Assembly: GCA_903995115.1 (NCBI GenBank) | Contig: LR877158.1 | Location: forward strand, 124,001-188,000 | DNA from: Angomonas deanei | Taxonomy: Eukaryota > Euglenozoa > Kinetoplastea > Trypanosomatida > Trypanosomatidae | Direction of reading: 5' to 3' | DNA: 64,000 nt | The notes under the pieces: generated by a model | Databases searched by the model: none | What the model saw: only the letters and a program-made list of their open reading frames with translations | Told to the model about the DNA's origin: nothing | In this document: positions 31,111 to 44,874 of the stretch, one piece after another | How the letters are laid out: the number at the start of each line of letters is the position of its first letter | Position numbering within the stretch: position 1 is the stretch's first letter | Position numbers and translations under genes: made by a program

Positions 31111-33427
31111 ATGTTGTTCGAGGACGAACGATTACTATTCTGTAGCCACTGTGATCCCCTCTTCTTTCCCAAAGAAGAACGAGAACAGCGGCGGCGAGAA
31201 GACAATCATTATACCGATCCGTTACTAGAAGACGATGAAGATTACGGTAACTCGAGTCAATCGCCACGACTGACGTCCAATCGATATTCTTTTTTCCGTC
31301 TCAGCCGACTGGACGAGGTTGATCAACACTTACAGGCACAAAAAAACGAAAAGGAAAACAAAATGCATCGCTACGAGGCGCAACGCATTTTTTCGTTTGA
31401 GCGGGTGTTAAAAAAACACCACATTATCGAGGTCGAGATGAACTTGCTGCAATACCACAGCGACGGGTCGATCATCACGACAGAGGAGTTTCACCGCAGT
31501 ATTTTAGAGCCCTACCACGCCATGCACCACCCCCAGCAAAAGGTGAACGTCTCGTATTATAATTATGTCGTTGGGATTGTCAATCCATTTTCGGGGGAAA
31601 ATTCTGCCGCCAAAACGGTGATTCAGCGAATGGCGGATGAATTTTTTGAAAATCGAGTGTTAAAAATAGAAAAAGCCATTTTTGCCGATCCCACCGCGTT
31701 ACGAGAATTTATTAAAATACACGCGGTGATCTACCATCATGATAGTAACAGTCATCATGAGATGAACTCGCATAAGCGGGGGACAGTGATCGTCTCTGGT
31801 GGCGACGGCACGATTGCTTTTGTCATGGGTCAGCTGGAATTAGTCCGACAGGAATTGCAAGACGAGTTTTTTTCCATTTCCATGTGAAGAGGCGTACGGG
31901 ACGAGTACAAAATATTATACCCTACCGGCGTTGGCGCCGATCCCACAAGGGACCGGAAATGATTATAGCAATTGCGTGGGATTTGGAAAAGGATTTTATC
32001 ATCTTCGCGATAACTCGGAACTTGTCGTGGATCACAGCAACAATAATAATAATAGTAATAAAATGGGAGTGACGCGCCTGCTTCCATGTTTGGGAGTTTT
32101 TCGTTTCAACATATACAAAAAAAATTACCGCTCGCCAACTTGTTTCACATCAAAAACAAAAAGGTGAAAAATTTGGAAGAATACTTGCAGCTCGCGTGCC
32201 AGGGGCCGTGCGTCCCTTTTGACCGCTGGAAACTAGAAATCATCCCACTACCGCTCCTCCGTGAGAGTGTGAAGAAAGGCATGCGCGACGGCGAAAAAAT
32301 CGAACACACGAAACATTTAAATATGGAAAATCTTTCTAACTTTATCCATTACGTGGACTGGGCGTCGTTGTCCCGTGCGCACGCGGACGAAATCAAAACC
32401 GTTTCCGTGATTAATTACATTGGTATCGGGTTTGACGCCTACGTGGCGTGTCGGTTTGATGAAACGCGCAAGAAGTATCCGAAATTGTGTTCCTCTCGGA
32501 CGCAAAATTTCTTGGTGTATGGTGCGATGGGCATCGAAGGGCAGCATGAAGGTACAGCCCATCAAAAAGTATATCCCACTGCTCTGCACACCACTCAAAA
32601 ATATCAGTAGCGTGAATCACGGTCGACAAAAAAATACACAAAAAGAGGAAATGGTCAATCTAGAGCTACCCGATGTGACGAAGGCGCTAGTGGTGACGAA
32701 CGTGGACCGCTACAGTGCCGGGGCGCAGCCGTGGGATGACACGCAGGGTCCCTCTTATTTTAAAACACGCACCAGCTCGCAGTTCGACCTCAGCGACACC
32801 GCCGACCACTCCTATCATAATTTAGCTTATTTTCCCTTTTCCCCCGTGCAGGTGCAAGCAGAACCATCGGAACAGCCCGATACTACGAACAATAATAGTT
32901 ATCATCACAATAATAGTTATAATCATCATCATCCACCGCCACCGCCGGAAGATTTCTATTCTCCTGTTTCGATCAATGACCAAAGGTTTGAGTTACAGGC
33001 CATGGGCGGCGTGCTCCACTACGCTGGGTTGGGATTAGGCCTCGAAAAGAGCATCAAAATTGCCCAATTATCGGAGTTGTTTTTATTTGTGCGATGTACC
33101 CCAGACGACTTGATTGCGGCAACTGTTAATAATAATAATATTACTTTAGACGAGGATCCCACGGCGCTCGCTAGCTTGAGTGTACAGGTCGATGGGGAGG
33201 CCTTGGCACCGCTAGGGGAGCCCGCCGTACTGCGGCTGTCACCACTGACGGACCCTCGCAACCGACTGCAGGTGCGGTGCTATAATCCGAAAGTGGTGCG
33301 GGTGGATCATGCGTATGGGGGGAGACACAATGATCATCACACATGGGGGGTATCGTTTAGTGTTTTTGAAATAGTTTTTTATTATTATTATTATTATTGT
33401 TTTTATGTTTGCAAAGAGTTTACTTGA
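31111..33427 (+). CDS. diacylglycerol kinase-like lipid kinase, several frame breaks
   Basis: Would phosphorylate diacylglycerol (or a related lipid) to phosphatidic acid. The catalytic half has GIVNPFSG (about residue 153), the ATP-binding SGGDGT (229-234) and PIPQGTGNDYSNCVGFGKG. The accessory half has PFDRWKLEI, NYIGIGFDAYVACRFDETR, VTNVDRYSAGAQPW and SVQVDGEAL, in the order of eukaryotic DGKs. No C1 zinc fingers or EF hands were seen, so it is a minimal type with Asn/His-rich inserts. The motifs lie in alternating frames (31111-31887; about 31866-32115; about 32100-32540; about 32540-33427), with shifts at T7 near 31868, A8 near 32111 and GGG near 32539. A further shift at G6 near 33317 would give a stop at 33374 and replace a poly-Tyr tail that looks like UTR. 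Order and spacing of motifs argue for one intact family member. Confidence 0.8.
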
Positions 33428-33433
33428 TGTTTA

Positions 33434-33472
33434 CCTTTTTTTTTTTCTTCTCAATTTTCATTTCTATAAAAG
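33434..33472 (+). promoter_or_regulatory. candidate trans-splice acceptor for the small membrane protein
   Basis: A long T/C run (CCTTTTTTTTTTTCTTCTC and on) ends in CTATAAAAG, with AG at 33471-33472, 32 bases before the ATG at 33504. Confidence 0.45.
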
Positions 33473-33503
33473 TAATTCACCTATTTTATTATTATTATTC
33501 ATC

Positions 33504-33872
33504 ATGACCAAGATACCTTGGATGTTAGTGTGCGTGGCCTGCATCCCACTAGGCATGGTGTGGACCAAGGCCATGCGCATCGACGGGAAAGGAAACGCAC
33601 GAGGTACAGATGAAAATAAAATATTACTCTGAATTTCGCGAGCGTGGTGCCCACTTCGCGGTGCAACTACAGAAGAAAATGGGAACGTTTATTGCGAAGA
33701 GTAATGAGCCGTTGTTAGGGCGAGAATTATTAAATAATAATAAAATAATAATAATAATAATAGTATCACCGAGCAGGAATGGAAAGAGAATGAAGAAGTT
33801 ATTAAAGTATACAATACGAATCGTTACGAGTATAGAATGGAAAAGGAAAAAAAGAAATTTCTTTTCTTTTAA
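33504..33872 (+). CDS. small single-span membrane protein, unknown, two frame breaks
   Basis: A small gene of about 120 residues, not recognised. It begins MTKIPWMLVCVACIPLGMVW, one hydrophobic span flanked by Lys/Arg, then MRIDGKGNAR. The likely frame then shifts (GG near 33602) to VQMKIKYYSEFRERGAHF and a poly-Asn tract, where the AAT phase shifts once more (33740) before a charged C-terminus (EQEWKENEEVIKVYN..) ending at 33872. Size, N-terminal span and basic matrix-like tail resemble small inner-mitochondrial-membrane subunits, but no family could be named. The supporting facts are a good acceptor 32 bases upstream and protein-like composition on both sides of each break. Confidence 0.45.
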
Positions 33873-34005
33873 AAGAGAATAATTGTTGCATCACAGAAAT
33901 AATTGTAAAACTTAATAAAATAACAAAAAGTGATTATTTTTTTTTTTTTTTTGAGTCTTTAATTGTTTTTTAGAAAAATAAAAAAATAAGATATTCATAC
34001 ACACA

Positions 34006-34029
34006 TTTCCTTCTCTTCTCTTTTATCAG
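34006..34029 (+). promoter_or_regulatory. candidate trans-splice acceptor for the MGCGSS protein
   Basis: TTTCCTTCTCTTCTCTTTTATCAG, with AG at 34028-34029, 87 bases before the ATG at 34116. An earlier T-run with TTTTTTAG (33972-33973) is an alternative. Confidence 0.45.
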
Positions 34030-34115
34030 AAAAATAAATATAAACACAAAACCAAAAAAACAAAAAAAAAAAACGTAGAGAAAAAAAAAAGGCAAATATT
34101 AGAAAAAAAAACAAA

Positions 34116-36045
34116 ATGGGCTGCGGTTCATCCAATACAAAAGAAAAGGAGGAAAAGAAACACAAAAAGGACGACACCAAAACAGAACCCACCGAGCAAG
34201 AAAATAAAAATAAAACTAGTACGAATAATAATAATAAGGAAGAAGCAAATTCCCACCAGACAGGTCCCTCCAAGGCACGCATCCCCACCTCTCGCCGCAA
34301 CAGCGTGTCTCACCACAATAACAACAATGAAACCGAAAATGACGAATACTGTTTCACGAATAGTTCCTTGTCTAGCAATCCTTTCGTGGCGCCAGAAGTG
34401 CCGTACAATCACTTTGATGAAATCACGAACGATGGCGACGATACGTTATCGGAGGATCATTTTTTTACTACACCCACCTTTCACACGGAACTACAGTCAC
34501 ACGAGGTGACGGGCGCCACCGAGGCCGCCGGCGAGTATCAACGCTACTTGGAATTAAAAAAAATTCGACAAGAAAGGGAAGAAAATTTACGAAAATTAAA
34601 CCAGTTTGACCCGATACGACCGCTGGATTCCTTTAATATTACACATCGTGTGCTTGTTAGGGCGGTGTGTGGACCGTCGTGCCTCGGAGCTGCCCGCTAT
34701 TTTGTATATTTACTGTTTAGAATTAGAAAATATTCATCAACAGAAGAAAATGCTGCAGGCGGCGGTGGAACTACAAAAACAAATGGTTTTAAATAATAAT
34801 AATAATAATAATAATAATGTTTCGAGTCCGATTTATGTCGAAAGTGTAAAAAATAATTCCTTTTTCGGGGCCGTCAATGACATTCAATCGTATTTAAATC
34901 ACACGAGGACCGATTCCCCCACGACAATGAATTCTTCTAGCAGCTCGCAACACCGCCTTCATTCCAATCAACCTAATAACCATAACGAAACGAATAATAA
35001 TAATAATATGGGCTCTGGTTGGTCTTTTTTCCCTAAATTTCTTCGTTTTTCGCATTGGTACTCCCTCTGTGGTAACCCTCGCGAAGTCGTACCCATCACG
35101 TTCACTTATCAAGAGTCGCTCGTACAGATTATACGACACTTGGAAAACCGCTATCGGGGAGAATTATTTATGAATAATAATAATAATAATAATGGAGAGT
35201 GTATGTCTTCGCCGTCGAGTCCACTCGCGGTGAACCCTCGTATGACCGATTTTGATAAAATGATTCAAAATTTTGATGAATCCAACAATAATAATAATTA
35301 TAATAATAATAATGGGATTAGCATCGACGTCGCGGCCGCTATTAATCAACACTTATCGCATTACAAAAACAGAAATGCCCCGTTGGAGTTATTTTACGAC
35401 AGTCAAAGTATCATTCATAACTTTAACGAACGCTACTTTGATTCTGAGATTGAGCGCATCTACTTGTCGGAAAAGGCGAAGGAAAAAAATTCAACCAGTC
35501 ATGAAAGTTTTCCGACGACGGACGACAGTGCGAACTATTATATGACCAACCATCACACGGAAGATATGATGTCCACCCCAACCACCGCGAATAATAATAA
35601 TAATAATAATAGCCAAGATGAAAATAGTCCACTGGATAAAAAGAAATTGGAAAGTATCTTTGTCCATCCGTCCGTCTTTGAAGAAGAGAAGTTCAAACAA
35701 GTGAAGACGATTAACGATTTACAAAAATTAAATAATCAAGAACGAGAAGAATTTTTTTTAGCGTGTATTAAACGAAAAAATTTGCGGTACGACGGTGTAA
35801 AAGAAAGTTGGGCCTTCAAGTTGCATCCCAGTCGAACCATCGAAAAATATGAAAATGCGTCGCAAAAAAACCGATATTGTAGTAATTACGAAGATGTGGA
35901 GTTTTTAGTAAAAAGAGGGTTGAAACCATCTTTTGGGACGACAGTTCGCCGCTGGAATCGGGTAGAATTTATTAATAATAATATTGATTTAATGTCTAAG
36001 GCAGTCTCGCTCGTGGCAAACTGTCGTTACGTCAAAAAAGACACA

Positions 36046-36076
<31 letters not shown>

Positions 36077-39000
36077 TATCCGCTTCCCCCAAATCGGTCG
36101 ATAAAGAGAATGAGACGCCGCTGCCGCTCAGCAGCGTTAACAGCAGTCCCAACTTCAGTAATCATTCCTACTACAACAATAATGGAAATAGCTCCTTTGG
36201 GGAGAATTTATTAGTCTCCGAGCTCGCCAATGCTAGTTTCTCCGATGGGGTGTATCACACGGAAGTGCATCATGAACGTAACGAGGAAGAGAGTGACGAG
36301 TGGAAGGAGCGACAGCAAAGTATGGTCCTCCCCAGAGAGGAGGACGTATCGATAAAACAACTCATTAAAGAACACCGTGAGCTCGTGGAGGAAAAGTACA
36401 ATACGCAGTTGTTTCCCCGTGCGGCGACAACCTCGCTGGCGATGGCAGTCCCAGCCAACGTTTTTGACAATAATAATAATAATAATAATAATAATGATAA
36501 TATGGGAAGAGGGGAAAGTAATGTTGCCAGTGCCTACCCGCCGTCCTCCCCGCTAGCGCCAGAACCACGACAGGACACGGAGGTCACGCCAGAAAGTTTA
36601 AATAATAATAATAATTGTTTAATTTCATTTTGCGTCAGTGCCTACAGTGTTTCCATCGACCCTTTTCACTGGGAGTACAATCAATACACCCGAAGTCCCA
36701 TCGACGTCGACGGCAACGAGGTCGGTCTCACCAAGAATAGTAGCGGAAGCAGTAACGCCAACAACAACAACAATAATAATATTGTCAATGAAGGTGCCGT
36801 CGCGCTCAACGTTCGCAAGTTTGGGGAAGGGGTCATCACGGATGTGATGTACGGTGGTTTATTGGTGTTAGAGTGTAACTGCCGTGAGGCTGCCAAGTCG
36901 CTGCAATCGATTATTACGAATATGGATTGGACCACACCGAATGAAGGAAGACCCAACATGAAGTCGGTGGTGAAGGAGGTGAAAAAAAAGTTGTTTATTT
37001 TTAGAATGGAAGAGGAAATTCGGAAAAAGAGGGAAAAGAAACGGGAAAAAAAGAAGAAGAGCAATAATAATAATAAAAGTAGTGATACCGTGAAGTCTGA
37101 CGTGTGTAGCACCGTCGGTGACGATAATAACAATAATAATAACATCAATAATAATAATTTTTCATTTCGTATTAGTCGTCGTGTCGGTGGCCGCGCGATG
37201 CGTGACGACGTCGAGTTCTCTCGTATTGCCGACTTGTTACACAACACACACACCGATAATAATAATACTAATAATCCGAAAGATCAAGACAGCAATGCTG
37301 CTTTTTCTCATGTGGCCTCCATGTGGGTGCCACTGGACACGATGATAGCGGTCCTGCGCAGCTGGGGGTTGCACCTTTTGTTAAATCCAGAGTTCGCCCA
37401 GCCGGTCAGCGCCTTTCTCACCAAGTTTTCTTCGCTCTCGCCGGTGTTGCAGTATAGTTCGTTATCGAACGTCTCGCAAGATACCTTGGCACACTACCGG
37501 CGAGGGAAAGAATCCTCGGTGTATTCGCCGTTAAAAAGCAACATGGGCAGTCCCTATGGTAATTATAATGGTGGCACCTCGTTTTCAGAACTGGAAGATC
37601 GACCGGTGGCGACGGCACTGCCTAGTCGACGTCCTTCCGCCAGCATGAATGCCAAAAACAGGCAAGAGTGAGGGAGGCGACATAAGAAAGAACAGCGAAC
37701 CGTCGGTCTCGGATTTAGTCGTCCATGAGGTGAATGCCATCAACACCATTTGCGGCGGGGATAATTTAATTTCGGAGCTCACCATGAACGAGTTGCAGTT
37801 TTTTGAACCGCAATTGTTACGCTTCACGCCACCAGAAAATAATAACCACAATCATCAACCGAACGAGGCCTTGTTGGAGACCGTGGAAGGCACTGGCGTC
37901 CCTACGTTATCAGAAATAAAAACACAAAACAGCACCACGAAGCGCATCACGACCACCTACAATCGGTTCTACAGCAGTCAACACAGTACGCCACGCATTA
38001 TCCACAGCGACGAAGAAGACAACAGCTCTGAAAGTTTTCTGAGTTTGTACGACACCAACGAAACCAAAAATAATAGTTTAATCCCCGGTAGTCGTCCGCC
38101 ACTGGAGAAAACGATGGCCATGAGTGAGGGGAAGCGGCCGAACGCGAAAAAAGAGACGATTAGTTATAATTTAAATCACACCGCCGACCCTCAACAACAT
38201 CTTTCGTATGAGCCCGTACAGCACGAAGAAGAATTAGAATTATTATCCCCACCGCAGGATAGCAACTCCGTCACGCCCATTTATTCAAAAACGAACATTA
38301 CACGTTGTCACTCACCCTGTACCGATGAGGATGAAAAGAAAACAGAAAATACACCACCGCCGACGAAAATTAAAAAACAAAATAAAAACGGCGAATACGA
38401 CTCGGACGAAGATATGATGGAACCCATCCTGTTAAAAAATAACACCACCGTCTTTTCGTATTCCGACCATGACAGCAGTCGAAACCGAACCACGGTGACG
38501 TCTAGTAATAATAGTTTTGGCAAATCCACACATCATCATGTCGTCGATAATAATAATAATAATAACAATAAGGCGCCCCCCATCAGTGCGACCGTGCCGT
38601 ACGATCTTAGCGACAGCATGTTTGACACCGAAAAGAAGGAGGATGAAAATAATAATGTAAGTAGTGCTAATTACGAACAAAGTTCGGAAGATTTCACGGT
38701 GGCAGCACGACAGCAGCCCACCAAGACCTATCGCGGTAGTATGGTGAATAGTTCTGCCAATTATAATAAAAATAATAGCAATACTAATAAAAAAACGACA
38801 CCAGTGAAACTCAAAACGCATCAAAAACTGAAAAAAGAAACGAAAAAGAAGGATAGTCATAATAATAGTGTGAATACGAGATGCGGCGGCAGAGACACCC
38901 CACCACCGTCGGAAAACATAAATCAAAATAATAATAATAATCATAAAGAAACCGAACATAAATGTCAAATCGAGCATCTCTCCGATCACGACTTACAGCA

Positions 39001-40345
39001 ACAATGGGACTTGGCTTTTTCAGAATTAAATTCATTAAAACTTCGACTAAATGAAATGACCGAAACGCGGAAAAAAATGGAGGAAGAACAGGAAAACAAA
39101 GAAAAGGAGTTAAAATTATTAAAACAACATTTTCTGCCGCATGTGAACTTTTCCGAGTTGGATTTATTATTATTGTATTTGAAAACGGTGACGACGGAGG
39201 TGTATGATTTACCTCGAAATTGTATTTTTCTAAATCACCGCGATTGGTTAAGTATTTTATACGTCGCCGCCACTTTTGGGCACACCGTCAAGTTAAATAA
39301 TAATAATAATAATCGAAATAATAGTAATAATAATAACGTGGGATCCCCAACGCGAGATAATGAAAAAGAAATTGTGAACTTTTCGCATAACGATGAAACG
39401 ATTAAATTTATTGATATTGATTATCGATTATTATTATCGGAGCTGCCTAAAATAGGGATTATGGCAGGTTTGCTCTATTTTGAAGATTTTGGTCGAAATA
39501 TTGAAAAAATTCACATTTGTTGCGATAACTTGATGAGTTATAAATCTTTACCCATCAACTTTTCTCAAACGAATACTAAGACTAATACTGCAAATAATAA
39601 TAATAATAATACTGAAATCATTACACAAAGTAGTAATTTTTTTACGGCGGATACTGGCCTGTACAACAATCATCACTTTACCTCCGCGTCGCCGTTGTTT
39701 GTCGTCCCCGCCACCGCCTTCATGATGATCTTTGCCGAATTAATTATTGCGATCCAACTCAACGCCAAAACCTCGATCAAGTTTTTTGAATTATTCTTGA
39801 AAGATTTTCCCCTCGATAATAATTTAAATAATAAAAAAGACCAGAAAATCGTGTATTTTACAAAAGACAATGATTGGACGAACGATGGGGCGTCAAGATT
39901 GGGTTACGCATTTTTCGATGTGTTGTATCATCACTGCGACGATATACAAAACGTGTTGGATGAAAATAACGAAAATGATGAAAATAATAATAATGAAATC
40001 ATTCCCGTTTCTCATTATCACAATCCGTATAATAAATGTCATAATCATCCGTTTTTTTATCGATTTAAAAAAATTCCAAATGATAATAATAAAAATAACA
40101 AAACTGCCAACGTTTTTGGTCTTCGCTCCTTCAATGAAGAATCCGAGGTGTTAGCGGCGGAAGAATTATTACTACATCAAAATAAAAATACACTTTGGGC
40201 GAATATTTCCGACTACGTCAATTACAACAACGCCAGGGTCGACACGCTGTTTGAAAAAGAAAAAGAGAAGGAACGAGAAAAGAAATTTAAAACGAAAATA
40301 TTAAAAACACTGGGTGAGACGATTGTCAAGGATAACCCCGCATAG
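34116..40345 (+). CDS. giant N-myristoylated-type protein, paralogue A of a new pair
   Basis: About 2,070 residues in three frames (34116-34796, 34606-37671, 37649-40345) with breaks near 34635 and at AAAAA near 37653 (NAK to TGKSEGG). The start MGCGSSN fits N-myristoylation of Gly2 plus palmitoylation of Cys3, so it should sit on a membrane face, perhaps flagellar or plasma membrane. The middle holds KFGEGVITDVMYGGLLVLE (about 36815-36875); later come a coiled coil (about 39000-39125) and FLPHVNFSELDLLLLYL. The same blocks occur in the same order in the protein at 46474-52941. Poly-Asn tracts fill the spaces between. No enzyme motif was seen. The family is not known to me; role unknown. Confidence 0.65.
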
Positions 40346-40730
40346 TATTAACAACTGGATGGGCGATGACCTCGTGCACAATGAAACGTATATCCGCCTC
40401 AAACGATAAAAAAAATAAGTAAAAAAAAAAAAAAGCGAAACTGTTTATATTTAAAAAAAAATGAGGAGCTGAAATGCAGAATTGGCCTTTTTTTTTGGAT
40501 TTAATATTTTTACAACACATGTGTTTTTTTTTTTTTTTTTTGCTGTACACAAATTTGTATGTTTGCTTGCTTTCAATTATATGGAATACATAAAAAAAAA
40601 AAAATCGAAAACTAAAACACAACTTTTCTATTTTTATTTTGAATTGCCCTATCCACGAAAAAAAAAAAAAAATCACTTTCTTTCATCTTTATTTTCAAAA
40701 AAAAAAAAAAAAGTATCCAAAAATAAAAAA
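40346..40730. other. intergenic spacer, A/T-rich
   Basis: 385 bases of long A and T runs (up to about 18 T) with no gene. The open frame that continues upstream of 40731 encodes only Phe/Lys-rich homopolymer strings. Confidence 0.6.
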
Positions 40731-43700
40731 ATGGATAATCCGAATAATAATAGTCACACGACAGAAATCAGCGAAGATGTCAGTTTAGTGTTACAAGTCG
40801 ACTCCACGCTCAATTGGGATCATTCCACTAATAATAATAATAATTCAGAAATAGAAAATAAAAGTTATTATAAAAGTCCCTCGCCACCACCGCGACTAGG
40901 CAAATCCACTGCAACAAAAACGAATAATAATAATAATAATAAAAGTGTGTTATCACGAACGAAAAAATGGTTATATCAATCGGAGAAAATAGTGCCTAAT
41001 CTAATCAAAATAATCATAATCATAATAATGAAGTTCGTAATATTCGAGATTTTGCTCAAAATACGACGACTTCCACTTCCGACCATAATAATAATGTCGA
41101 TTATTATTATAAAATGAAAATAAAAGAATGGATCACGGAGTCCACCTTGGAAGCAGAAAAAAGTGAAATAGTATTACAAACCGCGGTTACTCTTTTTCAG
41201 CAAACATTACTCATTTTAAATGCCAACACCACTTTTTTATTTGGCAATGAAAATTCGATTTCGCCGATGGAAGTGAAATCAGTGCTGGCGTGTTTTTTGT
41301 TGAGTGAGGTAAATAAAAATTTACCACGACATCAAAAAAGCATTTTTCCGTTTATTAAAATTATTTTGAATCATGTTTTTATTTTAAATGTGCCGGAAAT
41401 ACGAAATGCATTATTTCCTAAAAATAATAATAATAATAATGAAAATGAAAATAACGAAAACAGTAATGAAAGTTTTAGTCAAAATTTAAGTCTCAGCGAA
41501 ACGAAATATTATTTTTCTTCCAATAATAATAATACACTCACGGATTCTTTTTTATTCGACCCGACTTTATACGAACAAATAAAACAACTCACGGCGAATA
41601 TTCTCATCAAAATAATAATAATAATACAATAAATCAAAATAATTATGAACAAGTCATTTCACTTTTACAAAATTTTTGTAACATGAGTTATCGAAAAGGT
41701 CACGTGTTGGTCAGTCAACGGTATATGACGGCCGCGTACGCTTTACGTCGCTACGAAACCCACTTTCATCAAAATTTTGAAAAAATATTTAACAAAACTG
41801 AAAATAACTTTTCCAAATCGTATTTGCGGGTCGTGTTGCACCGGTGGCGGGATTTCTGTAAGGAACGTCGCATGAAGGAAAAAAAATATCGAAATTTTTT
41901 TGCCAAAAAAAAAACGAGAGAAATGGTCAATGTGGTCATACGGGACTGGCGGAACTACACGTCGTATCGATTATTATCCTCCGAAACTGAAAAAAGCATC
42001 CGGGAAGAAATTTTTTCCATCAAAAATAATATTCAAACCTTGGAAAAAAATACGCTCACGTTAAAAAATGATTCGCTAAAGTTATCGGAAGAGTTGGTGC
42101 AGGTAGAGGATGAAGTGAAATTATTATGGAATAAAACCATCACCGAAATGGAAGCCCTTTATAAAAATAAAATCGATCGCGTGCGAGAGTGTGACAAGGT
42201 CGGTACGTTATTGTTATCGCAATTATTGTCGGTGGACTTTCGGGACGTGAAAAATTTTCAGGAAATGGAAAAAAATGAAAATGAAAATAATAATGAAACT
42301 TTTCTTTTAAAACAGTTATATTCTTTTCCAGAACTGGAAGAATCCCCACCGACGTTTCTGGAAGATGATGACAGCCGCCGTCCTTCGTTATTTTCATTTT
42401 TAAAAAATAATGCCCAAACTATTTTACAACCCATTTTTTCCATTTCCGTGTGCTTGCAGTGGTGTGTGAGTGTCTTGAATCATTCAGAAACGATCATTCA
42501 TGAAAGTTTATTAAATGAAGAAAATAATAATAATAATACTAATAACAACACTAGTGTGGAGGAAGAAAGTATTCGTGAAGAAAATAGAAAATTATTTTCA
42601 CAATTACTGGAAGCGTGGGAGAACGATGCTCAACAAAAGAATAATAATAATAATGAAAACGAAAATAATAATCAAAATTTTCAAACCAATAACATTTCTT
42701 TTATTCCATTTTATAAATTCTTACTCATCATGCGATCCATCAATCCTTATATTTGTTCCTTTAAAGCATTATCCATGGTAAAACAAAACGATGTGAAAAT
42801 CTTAAAAGAAGTAATTATGTTGAGTCGTACGCCACACGCACTGCATCCCGTCGACCGTCTGGTAAATAATAATAATGAAAAAAATGAAAATAATAATAAT
42901 AATCATGAGGATTACGCGAACAGTTGTAAAATTGTTTTGGAGACCTTGGAATCGCTCACCGGTGTCGCCAGCGTCCTTTCCATTTCGCAATTAAAATATC
43001 GTCATCCAAAAATATTGATTTTACTGTGTTCGTTTTTATTTCGTCATTTTGCGGACTGGTTTTTGAGCCAAGGACAGAAGCAAATGCATCCCGACCACTT
43101 TTTAGAAAATAGCGAAAATGAAAATCATAATAATAATAATAATGAAGACGAACTCGCGCAGTATAACTTTATCGGAGAAAAGAGTCATAAATACATGGAG
43201 TACTATCATCCACCGAACAATCATCTAAAGTGGCTTTATTTTTTGAAAAAACAGCAAACGTTTATTTTATTTTCGTTCAGCGCCGTGCACACCGCGTTGC
43301 AATCGATTATAGAAGATCCGACGTTAATTGCGGATACGTATTTAAAAAATAACGATGAAAAAAAAGAAAAGGAAAATGAAAAAAATGTTGTTTTATCCAG
43401 AAATAATCATCATCATCCTCATAGTCGTCAGACGATGCCGTCTCATTTTCAAGATTATTTCTCCAACACCCTTTCAAATATTTCTATTTCTTGTTTTAAC
43501 GATGTATTACCCACGGCGACGGCGTTACATTACTTATTGCCAAATCAAAATAATAATAATAATAATAATAATAATGCAGCCTTTTATTTTATTCATTATA
43601 TTCACATTATTCGTTCTAATTTTTTAAAAATTAACGATTTATTTCGATTGTACGCCACGTCGCTACAAAATTTGGAAAAGGAACGAAAAATGCATCCGAT

Positions 43701-44838
43701 TATTTCTCAAAATTGTAATCAAAATAATAAAAATAATAATATTTTAAATTACTTTGACGGAGACTTCATGACCCTCAATGACTTTTACACGTTATTAAAG
43801 GACGCACGGGTGGTCGGTTCGCATATCCAGAAAGATGGCATGTTGGATAATAATAATAATAGTGAAAATAATGAAAATCATAATCCTCATAATTTTTTTT
43901 TAGGTGTGCCTCGTGTCGCCGTCGAAAGTATAGTAGAGTATGTAATCTTCCGCGATAAGTTAAAATACATCACCAAAAACAATGAAAATATTAATTCGAT
44001 TTACGCTGAAAAACACCACAATGAAAATGAAAAAAAAACAGTTTTGCCCGTTCCGCAAATTGGAAACTTACAACTAAAAAAATCGAATCAATCGCAATTT
44101 TATAAACATCATTTACCGATTTTCAATAAAAATAATAATAATAATAAAAATAATAACGACGATCATTCATTTTTAGATTTGAGACAGAATAATTACACGA
44201 TTTGTTTTAATTTAAGTCAATTTATTGAATTATTAATTCGTTTTGCCTTTTTGTTTCAATGTTATCAAAATAATAATAATAATAATCAAATTTTTAGAAA
44301 ACAATCAATTACCTCTTTTTCATCTACTCTCACCCATAATAATAATAATAATGATAACGATAGTAATCGTCGTGTGAATAGTATTTTTTCCTCTTCTTCG
44401 TTTCCGAATTTTAATAATACACAAAACAGTTCCAATAATAATTATAATAATAATCATAAAAGTCAAAAAGTATTTTACGAAAACGGATCTTTTCAGATCG
44501 ACCATCAAAATAATAAAATATTAAATGCCTTTTTATTTCCGGAATCGTTATCTTTATTGTTAGAAAAACTGTTATTACCGCGTCTGTTAGTGCCGTCGGT
44601 GAATGATATTCCTGGCAGCAAACACACCAATAATAATAATAATAATAATAAAAATTACAAAGGGTTTGAAAATAGAATGTTAAGTTCGTTTACGTTATTA
44701 AAAAGAAATCAAAAAGTGAGAAATATGATTAATTTATTTCAGGGAGAATTATTTTTATTGTTTTCGGAATATGCGAAACCAAGAGAGGCGAGTCCAGTGA
44801 GTTTACCACCACCTTATCAAAATAATCATAATAATCAA

Positions 44839-44874
<36 letters not shown>

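Noticed and set aside
31860-32620. Euplotes-type programmed +1 frameshifting at stop codons
   Set aside because: The shifts go in both directions, occur before rather than at the stop codons, and the stops have no common preceding codon.
38432-38989. Ile-rich frames opposite or out of phase with AAT runs
   Set aside because: Strings of Ile, Tyr or Leu are simply other phases of the AAT/ATT repeat and have no other protein-like content.
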